This document shows positions 5,494 through 10,865 of a stretch of 10,865 nucleotides of DNA, one piece after another (positions within the stretch are counted from its first letter, which is position 1; each line of letters opens with the position of its first letter). The DNA is from DATMXT01 sp035560415 (GTDB lineage Bacteria; Bacillota; Clostridia; Oscillospirales; Feifaniaceae), in contig DATMZG010000108.1 of NCBI GenBank assembly GCA_035560415.1, forward strand, positions 1 through 10,865, read 5' to 3'. The notes beneath the pieces are model-generated. The model saw only the letters and a list, made by a program, of their open reading frames with translations. It was not told the DNA's origin and ran no database searches. The translations under genes were made by a program, and so were the position numbers.

Positions 5494-6286
5494 AAAAGGC
5501 CGGCTGGACGCCCTTTTGGTCTCCCGCGGGCTTGTCGAGAGCCGGGAGCTGGCCCGCTCGGTCATCATGGCGGGGCATGTGCTGGTCGACGGCGACAGGG
5601 AGGATAAACCCGGCCGCATGGTGGCGGCGGACGCTGCAATCGAAGTCAAAAACTACGAGAAAAAATACGTCAGCCGCGGCGGATATAAGTTGGAGCGCGC
5701 AATTGAGGCCTTTGGCCTCGACTTGAAAGCCGCCGTCTGCATAGACGGCGGCGCGTCGACGGGGGGATTTACCGACTGCATGCTGCAAAACGGCGCCGCC
5801 AGGGTCTACGCCGTCGACGTCGGCTACGGGCAACTGGCGTGGAGCCTTCGCAGCGACCCCCGCGTCGTCTGCATGGAGCGCACCAACTTGCGCTATCTCA
5901 CGAGTGCGCAAATTCCGGAGCCGGTCGACTTTGTCTCGGTCGACGTCTCCTTCATCTCGCTCGCCCTCGTCATGCCGCCCCTTGTCGCGCTGCTGAGAGA
6001 GGGCGGGGGGGCCGTCGCCCTCATCAAGCCGCAGTTTGAGGCGGGGCGCGAGAAAGTCGGCAAAAAAGGGGTTGTGCGCGACCCCGGGACCCATATTGAA
6101 GTCATCCGGAAAATTGTCGCCCTCGCCCCGCAGTGGGACGTCAAGGTCGCGGGGCTGACTTTTTCGCCCATCCGGGGGCCGGAGGGCAACATTGAATTTC
6201 TCATCCATCTTGTCAAGGGGACGGACGTGAACTTTGCGCCCGACATCAAAGCCGTGGTGGCCGCGGCGCACGGAGGGTTAACGTGA
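5486..6286 (+). CDS. tlyA: TlyA-family rRNA (cytidine-2'-O)-methyltransferase
   Basis: An S4 RNA-binding domain (about residues 5-50, with RLDALLVSRG) precedes an FtsJ-like SAM methyltransferase domain. The SAM-binding loop is DGGASTGGF (87-95). Residues K68 (GGYKLE), D153 (SVDVSF), K181 (IKPQFE) and E237 (NIEF) match the K-D-K-E catalytic set of mycobacterial TlyA, each one position earlier. TlyA methylates cytidines in 16S and/or 23S rRNA; loss gives capreomycin resistance in mycobacteria. Older databases call it hemolysin or YqxC; the hemolysin role is doubtful. Length (266 aa) is normal. The ATG lies inside the end of dxs (8-nt overlap) and the stop overlaps the nadK start by 4 nt, so translational coupling is likely. 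Confidence 0.93.
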   Translation: MSEKGRLDALLVSRGLVESRELARSVIMAGHVLVDGDREDKPGRMVAADAAIEVKNYEKKYVSRGGYKLERAIEAFGLDLKAAVCIDGGASTGGFTDCMLQNGAARVYAVDVGYGQLAWSLRSDPRVVCMERTNLRYLTSAQIPEPVDFVSVDVSFISLALVMPPLVALLREGGGAVALIKPQFEAGREKVGKKGVVRDPGTHIEVIRKIVALAPQWDVKVAGLTFSPIRGPEGNIEFLIHLVKGTDVNFAPDIKAVVAAAHGGLT

Positions 6287-7140
6287 AAATCAATCTCATT
6301 GCAAGTCCGATCAAGGACTCCGGCATGCAGGTGGCGCGGCAGACGGCCTCTCTTTTGACCCAGTGGGGGGCGGACGTCTGGGTCGACGAGGCGGTGGCCC
6401 ACTTTTTCGAGGGCAACGTCGTCGCGGCGCCCAAGGAGGCCTGTCTGGCGGGGGCCGACGCCGTCATTGCCATCGGCGGGGACGGGACGTTTTTAAAGGC
6501 CGCGACGGCGGCGGCGCAGGTGCGCGCACCCGTGCTCGGCGTAAACTTAGGGCGCACCGGCTTTCTGGCCGAAGTTGAGACCGGGGAGCTACAGCTGCTG
6601 CGCCGGCTCTTCGAGGGGGACTACAAAGTCGAGCAGCGCATGATGCTGCAGGCCTCGGTGCGGCGGGGGACAAAAGTCCGCTACAAGGGGCTGGCCTTAA
6701 ACGACGTCGTGCTCCACCGGGGCATGGTGTCGCGGCTGCTCACGATGCAGGTCCTCTGTAACGGCGGATTTATCAGCACCGTAAGAGGCGACGGGCTGGT
6801 CATTTCGACGCCGACCGGCTCCACCGGCTATTCCTTATCGGCGGGCGGGCCCATCATCGACCCCAAGACCGCCTGTATTGCGATGGTGCCGGTCTGCTCC
6901 CACTCACTGGCCAGCCGCGCCATCATTTTCGAGGCCGCCTCCAAAATCACGGTGACCCCCGAGATGGAGGAGGGCAGGGACGCCTATTTGTCGCTCGACG
7001 GGGCCGCCAGTTTCCTGCTCTTGCAGGGCGACGTCGTCGCCATTCAAAAAGCGCCGGTCACGGCCCAAATCATACGGCTGAAACCTGATAATTTTTATGA
7101 GATACTGCAAAACAAATTCAAAGAGGGGGATGGAACATGA
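6283..7140 (+). CDS. nadK: NAD kinase
   Basis: Phosphorylates NAD to NADP, using ATP or polyphosphate, in the cytosol; this makes the NADPH pool that the MEP pathway and biosynthesis draw on. Visible motifs: GGDGT (65-69) with catalytic Asp67, the NLGRTGFL motif (88-95), ND (140-141) at the position of the NAD-binding Asn-acid pair, and GDGLVISTPTGSTGYS (169-184) with the C-terminal NAD-binding domain after it. At 285 aa it matches the family. The GTG start at 6283 forms a GTGA overlap with the tlyA stop and has GGAGGG (6272-6277) just upstream. It ends in an ATGA overlap with argR. Also called ppnK in older annotations. Confidence 0.95.
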   Translation: MKINLIASPIKDSGMQVARQTASLLTQWGADVWVDEAVAHFFEGNVVAAPKEACLAGADAVIAIGGDGTFLKAATAAAQVRAPVLGVNLGRTGFLAEVETGELQLLRRLFEGDYKVEQRMMLQASVRRGTKVRYKGLALNDVVLHRGMVSRLLTMQVLCNGGFISTVRGDGLVISTPTGSTGYSLSAGGPIIDPKTACIAMVPVCSHSLASRAIIFEAASKITVTPEMEEGRDAYLSLDGAASFLLLQGDVVAIQKAPVTAQIIRLKPDNFYEILQNKFKEGDGT

Positions 7141-7592
7141 AGCTGAAAAGGCACGCGAAAATCCTTGAAATCATCAATTCAAAAGTCATCACCACACAGG
7201 AAGAGCTGGTAGAGGAGCTCAACAACGCGGGATTCAAGGTGACGCAGGCCACCGTGTCGCGGGACGTCAAGGAGCTGCGGCTCATCAAGGTACAGGCCGA
7301 CTCGACCTACCGCTACTCGGTCGGCTATCAGCCGTCCGCCCGCGGCCGCATCATTCCGCGGTACACCTCCATCATCCGGGAGACCATCGTCAACATCGAC
7401 CATGTGAACAACCTCGTCGTCGTGGTCTGCCACTCGGGCATGGCCAATGCCGCGGCCGAGGCCATTGACGTGTCGGAGATGCCGGGCGTCGTCGGCACCA
7501 TTGCGGGCGACAATACATTCCTCGCCGTCATGCGCACCGAGGAGGACTCGCTCGCCTTCATTGAGGAACTGAACAACATCATCAACGGCTGA
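7137..7592 (+). CDS. argR: Arginine repressor ArgR/AhrC
   Basis: Hexameric arginine-dependent DNA-binding regulator of arginine synthesis and breakdown genes. The N-terminal winged helix-turn-helix (about 1-68) includes TQEELVEELNNAGF and TQATVSRDVKEL (36-47), the recognition helix region. The C-terminal domain (about 75-151) carries the trimer-forming and arginine-binding part with GTIAGDNT (120-127). The arginine-binding pair is usually Asp-Asp; here it is D125-N126. Length (151 aa) is typical. The ATG overlaps the nadK stop by 4 nt and a GGGGG purine run sits about 8 nt upstream. The gene before recN is argR in many Firmicutes. No convincing ARG box was found inside the window, so autoregulation cannot be claimed. 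Confidence 0.95.
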   Translation: MKLKRHAKILEIINSKVITTQEELVEELNNAGFKVTQATVSRDVKELRLIKVQADSTYRYSVGYQPSARGRIIPRYTSIIRETIVNIDHVNNLVVVVCHSGMANAAAEAIDVSEMPGVVGTIAGDNTFLAVMRTEEDSLAFIEELNNIING

Positions 7593-7606
7593 GCTGATAA
7601 GACGCT

Positions 7607-9256
7607 ATGCTGAAAAGCCTGTATATTGAGAACATCGCAGTCATTGACCAGCTTGACATAGAGCTCTCAGAGGGCTTTACGGTGCTGACCGGAGAGACCG
7701 GCGCCGGAAAGTCCATCATCATTGACGCCATCGGCATGCTGTTAGGCGGCAGAGTCTCCCGCGACCTCATTCGGTCGGGGGAGAGCGCTGCCGCCGTTTC
7801 GGCGCTTTTTGAAGGGCCGCGCGGTGAGGCCGAGACGGGCGAGACCGGCGGGGCGGCCCGTGAAATCAGCATTGAGCGCACGCTTGCGGCCGACGGGCGC
7901 AGCGCGGTGCGCCTTGACGGGCGGCCTGCCACCGTCGCCATGCTGCGTGAGCTCGGGGAGACCCTTGTCAACATCCACGGCCAGCACGACAGCGGGTGGC
8001 TCTTGCAGCCCGAGCGGCACATCCTGTTTTTAGACGAGCTCGCGGGGGCGGAAGAGCTGCTCTCGTCCTACCGGGAGAGCTATGAGAAAGTGAGCGCCCT
8101 CAAAGCCAAAATTGAGGGCCTGCGCATGGACGAGAGAGAGAAGTCCCGCCGCCTCGACATGCTGCGCTTTCAGGTCGGCGAAATCGCGGGGGCAAACCTT
8201 GTGCCGGGCGAAGCCGAAAAGCTGCATGCGCGGCGCACGGTCATGCAAAACGCGCAGCGGCTTGTGCGCGCGGTCGGCGCCGTCTGCCAGGCTCTCGACC
8301 CGGAGGATGGGGAGGGGGCGGTCTCGCTTGCGGGGGCGGCCCTGCGGCAGCTGTCCTCCTGCGCCTCGCTGTCGGACAGGCTGTCGGAGCTTTCGGAGCG
8401 CCTTGGCAACAGCTATTACGCGCTGTCGGACGTCGCCGCCGAAGTGCGGGACTTTTTGGACGAGCTCGACTTTGACCCGGCCGACACCGACCGCGTGGAG
8501 ACCCGCCTTGACCTCATTCAAAAGCTCTGCCGCAAGTACGGCGACACGGTCGAGGAAGTCATCGCCTACGGCGAGCGGGCGGGGCAGGAACTGTCCGACA
8601 TTGAGCTGTCGGACGAGCGCATAAACGCTCTTGAAAAGGAGCTCGCCCATGTGTATAATGAATTGACCGCAAAGGCGGAAAATCTTTCCGCCCTGCGCCA
8701 AAAGACGGCGCAGGAGGCGGGGGACCGCATTGCGGACGAGCTGAAGTTCCTCAGCATGCCAAAGGCCCGGTTTGCCGTCGCCGTCACCCCGCTGCCGGAC
8801 TTTGGGCCGCAGGGCCGCGACGCCGTGGAGTTCATGTTTTCGGCCAACGCCGGGGAGGAAGTGCGCCCCCTGGCTAAAATCGCCTCGGGCGGCGAGCTGT
8901 CGCGGGTCATGCTGGCCCTGCGCTGCGTCATGACCGGCAAGGAGGACGCCGGAACTTTAATTTTCGACGAGATTGACGCCGGCGTCTCGGGCGCCGCCGC
9001 CGAGCAGATCGGCCGCAAGCTCCAAAGCCTCTCAAAGAGCCGGCAGGTGCTCTGCGTCACCCACCTGCCCCAGATTGCGGCCCTTGCCGCAACCCACCTC
9101 GTTGTCACAAAGTCCGAGGCCGCCGGGCGCACCTTCACGGCAATTGAGAAGGTCGACGGGGAAAACAGGGTAGGGGAGCTTGCGCGGCTCATCTCCGGCA
9201 ACGTCGTCACGGAAGCGGCAAAAGAGGCCGCCCGCGAAATGCTCGGAACAAAATAG
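7607..9256 (+). CDS. recN: DNA repair protein RecN
   Basis: SMC-like ATPase that gathers at DNA double-strand breaks and aids recombinational repair with RecA. Residues 1-37 begin the ATPase head, with Walker A GETGAGKS (29-36). NIHGQHD follows near residue 125. A long charged central part (about 150-370) fits the coiled-coil arms, though broken by helix-disrupting stretches. The second head half has the ABC signature SGGELS (427-432), Walker B with FDEIDAGVSG (453-462), and the D/H-loop part VTHLPQIAAL. At 549 aa it is normal. The start is 14 nt after argR and has only a weak ribosome binding site, so it may rely on read-through from argR translation. The protein start MLKSLYIENIAVID fits the family. 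It appears to be the last gene of the OLE operon. Confidence 0.96.
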   Translation: MLKSLYIENIAVIDQLDIELSEGFTVLTGETGAGKSIIIDAIGMLLGGRVSRDLIRSGESAAAVSALFEGPRGEAETGETGGAAREISIERTLAADGRSAVRLDGRPATVAMLRELGETLVNIHGQHDSGWLLQPERHILFLDELAGAEELLSSYRESYEKVSALKAKIEGLRMDEREKSRRLDMLRFQVGEIAGANLVPGEAEKLHARRTVMQNAQRLVRAVGAVCQALDPEDGEGAVSLAGAALRQLSSCASLSDRLSELSERLGNSYYALSDVAAEVRDFLDELDFDPADTDRVETRLDLIQKLCRKYGDTVEEVIAYGERAGQELSDIELSDERINALEKELAHVYNELTAKAENLSALRQKTAQEAGDRIADELKFLSMPKARFAVAVTPLPDFGPQGRDAVEFMFSANAGEEVRPLAKIASGGELSRVMLALRCVMTGKEDAGTLIFDEIDAGVSGAAAEQIGRKLQSLSKSRQVLCVTHLPQIAALAATHLVVTKSEAAGRTFTAIEKVDGENRVGELARLISGNVVTEAAKEAAREMLGTK

Positions 9257-9293
9257 CGAATCTCTGCATAGAATACATAGCGGTAGAGCACAA

Positions 9294-9324
9294 CCTCTTT
9301 CGGGACAACCTGTCTTAAAAGAGG
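9294..9324 (+). other. Hairpin in the recN-tyrS gap (tyrS leader)
   Basis: CCTCTTT (9294-9300) pairs with AAAGAGG (9318-9324), and GGGACA (9302-9307) with TGTCTT (9311-9316) using two G·U pairs, around a 3-nt loop. One C·A mismatch separates the two helices. No T-run follows, so it is not a normal terminator of recN. The gap (9257-9362) is too short for a standard T-box leader, though tyrS is often under T-box control. AAGGAGA (9351-9357) is the tyrS ribosome binding site. No clear promoter was found. Confidence 0.45.
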
Positions 9325-9362
9325 CGCCTATATAAAAAATTCAGCGTAAAGGAGAGAACAGC

Positions 9363-10592
9363 ATGGGCGTATTTGAAGATCTGAAAGCGCGCGGCCTCAT
9401 CGCGCAGCTCACGAACGAAGATAGCATCAGAGAGTTGATGAACAGCGGAGGTGCGACGTTTTATATCGGCTACGACGCCACGGCCGACAGTCTTCATGTT
9501 GGCCACTACCTCCAGCTTGCCACCTCGGCAAGGCTTCAGCAGGCCGGCAACAAGCCCATAGTGCTGCTCGGCGGCGGCACGACCATGATCGGCGACCCCT
9601 CGGGGCGCAACGACATGCGCAAAATCATGACGAGGGATATGATCAACCACAACGCCGAGTGCTTTAAAGTGCAGATGGCCAAGTTCATCGACTTTAATAA
9701 GCCCGGCGCCGTCATGGCCGACAACGCCGACTGGCTCCTTGACCTCAACTATGTGGAATTTCTGCGCACGGTCGGCATCCACTTCTCGGTAAACCGCATG
9801 CTGGCTGCCGAGTGCTACAAGTCCCGGCTTGAGACGGGGCTGACCTTCTTTGAGCTCAACTATATGATCATGCAGAGCTACGACTTCGCGGTGCTGCACG
9901 AGAAATACGGCTGCAACATGCAGTGCGGCGGCGACGACCAGTGGTCGAACATTCTGGGCGGCATCGACCTCATTCGCCGCATGTACGGCAACGAGGTCTA
10001 CGGCGCGACTTTCTCGCTGCTGACGACCTCGGAGGGCAAGAAGATGGGCAAGTCCCAGAGCGGCGCCATCTGGCTCGACCCCGACAAGACCCCGCCCTAC
10101 GACTTCTTCCAGTATTGGCGCAATGTCGAGGACGCAGACGTCATGCGCTGCCTCAAAATGCTGACCTTCCTGCCCGTAGAGCAAATTGACGAGGAGTTCG
10201 GCTCCCTCGAGGGGAAGGATTTGAACCGCGCCAAGGAGACCCTGGCCTATGAGCTGACAAAAACCGTCCACGGCGAGGAGGAGGCCAAAAAGGCCCTTGC
10301 CGCCGCCAAGCAGGTCTTTGAGTCGGCCGGCGTCAGCGACGACATGCCGACCAAGGAGCTTGCGGCCGAGGACTTTGAGCATGGCATGATTTCGCTGCTT
10401 GACCTGCTCGTAAAGACCGACATCGCCCCCTCCAAAGCCGAGGCCCGCCGCCTCGTCGAGCAGGGCGGAATCGTCATTGCCGACGTCAAGGTGGAGGACG
10501 CCAAGGCGACGGTCGGCAAAGACCTCTTTGACGACGGATTTGTCATTGTCAAGAAGGGGAAGAAGACGTTTTACAAGGTGATTTTGAAGTAA
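9363..10592 (+). CDS. tyrS: Tyrosyl-tRNA synthetase
   Basis: Charges tRNA-Tyr with tyrosine; class I synthetase, cytosolic dimer. Visible parts: Tyr34 and Asp38 region in YIGYDATADSLH; the HIGH-type motif HVGH (45-48); GGGTTMIGDPSGR (70-82); tyrosine-binding YMIMQSYD (167-174) with Gln171 and Asp174; GGDDQW (189-194); the KMSKS-type motif KMGKS (227-231); and a C-terminal S4 RNA-binding domain (about 346-405). At 409 aa it is the usual bacterial TyrRS length. The ATG has AAGGAGA 5 nt upstream. It follows recN by 106 nt and ends in a strong terminator, so it is at least partly a separate unit. Confidence 0.98.
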   Translation: MGVFEDLKARGLIAQLTNEDSIRELMNSGGATFYIGYDATADSLHVGHYLQLATSARLQQAGNKPIVLLGGGTTMIGDPSGRNDMRKIMTRDMINHNAECFKVQMAKFIDFNKPGAVMADNADWLLDLNYVEFLRTVGIHFSVNRMLAAECYKSRLETGLTFFELNYMIMQSYDFAVLHEKYGCNMQCGGDDQWSNILGGIDLIRRMYGNEVYGATFSLLTTSEGKKMGKSQSGAIWLDPDKTPPYDFFQYWRNVEDADVMRCLKMLTFLPVEQIDEEFGSLEGKDLNRAKETLAYELTKTVHGEEEAKKALAAAKQVFESAGVSDDMPTKELAAEDFEHGMISLLDLLVKTDIAPSKAEARRLVEQGGIVIADVKVEDAKATVGKDLFDDGFVIVKKGKKTFYKVILK

Positions 10593-10604
10593 GCCAAATT
10601 GTTT

Positions 10605-10641
10605 AAGGCCCCTCCGAACATGTTCGGAGGGGCCTTTTTTT
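10605..10641 (+). terminator. Intrinsic terminator of tyrS
   Basis: The arms 10605-10620 and 10621-10636 are exact reverse complements (a 32-nt palindrome), rich in GGCCCC/GGGGCC, followed by a run of seven T's (10635-10641). In RNA this folds to a strong hairpin with a CAUG loop. It begins 13 nt after the tyrS stop. Confidence 0.95.
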
Positions 10642-10865
10642 GCGTTTTGCGCCGCGGCAGCCCCGAACTTTCGCCGCCGGGCGGGGCAGGGAAGCAACGT
10701 AGTACGCGCGGCTTTATGCGAATAATCATGAAGTTATGCGGGGCAGCCCGCCTGTCAGGAAATGAATTCAATTGCCCTGCTGCGGCCCTCAAACCGGCTG
10801 AAATTGCCGGGAAATAGCGGCATCTAATCTCATATGTTTAACCACATAAATTGGCGATTAAATGC
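10642..10865. other. Intergenic end of window, no gene recognised
   Basis: No frame here has a plausible ribosome binding site with a recognisable product. Small inverted repeats exist: CCGGC (10794-10798) with GCCGG (10806-10810), and GCGGGGCA (10738-10745) with TGCCCTGC (10773-10780) using one G·U pair. The last 45 nt are AT-rich and could be the upstream region of a gene beyond the window. Confidence 0.5.

Noticed and set aside
5411..6271. 286-residue minus-strand open frame opposite tlyA
   Set aside because: Antisense shadow of a gene with all catalytic residues intact; no ribosome binding site or family signature.
9315..10697. 460-residue minus-strand open frame opposite tyrS
   Set aside because: It is the antisense shadow of a certain gene; GC-rich codon use keeps the opposite frame open. 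It also runs through the tyrS terminator.

Overview
The window looks like chromosomal DNA from a GC-rich, probably anaerobic member of the Firmicutes, most likely Clostridia. The evidence is the tight dxs-tlyA-nadK-argR-recN operon, the GTG and TTG starts with purine-rich ribosome binding sites, the tRNAs with encoded CCA ends, and above all a roughly 600-nt structured RNA placed just before a small membrane protein gene and dxs. That arrangement is the hallmark of OLE (ornate, large, extremophilic) RNA and its partner OapA. Species cannot be told from the sequence. No insertion sequence, prophage or CRISPR array was seen.

Layout: (1) 1-136 holds three consecutive hairpins, the last a terminator-like stem serving pepD. 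(2) 137-1588, minus strand: pepD, an M20-family aminoacyl-histidine dipeptidase. (3) 1617-1667: overlapping divergent promoters, one for pepD and one for the tRNAs, using the same -35 bases on opposite strands. (4) 1687-2108: tRNA-Gly(TCC), tRNA-Arg(TCT), tRNA-His(GTG) and tRNA-Gln(TTG), with a terminator-like hairpin before tRNA-Gln and a strong terminator after it. (5) 2109-2435: intergenic, no gene recognised. (6) 2436-3070: a good sigma-A-type promoter followed by the OLE RNA. (7) 3094-9256: oapA, dxs, tlyA, nadK, argR and recN, all plus strand, with gaps or overlaps of +9, -8, -4, -4 and +14 nt. (8) 9363-10592: tyrS with its own strong terminator. (9) 10642-10865: no gene recognised.

How the parts fit: OLE RNA and OapA form a membrane-bound ribonucleoprotein in Bacillus halodurans, linked there to resistance to short alcohols, cold and magnesium stress. 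Here they share an apparent transcription unit with the first enzyme of the MEP isoprenoid pathway (dxs), an rRNA methylase, NAD kinase, the arginine repressor and the DNA repair ATPase RecN. The usual upstream partners in this operon (xseA, xseB, ispA) are absent; a tRNA cluster and pepD lie there instead, and the OLE RNA has its own promoter. The OLE RNP is the standout system of the window. It is a known RNA class, identified here from synteny, length, end pairing and partner gene, not from a covariance-model search.
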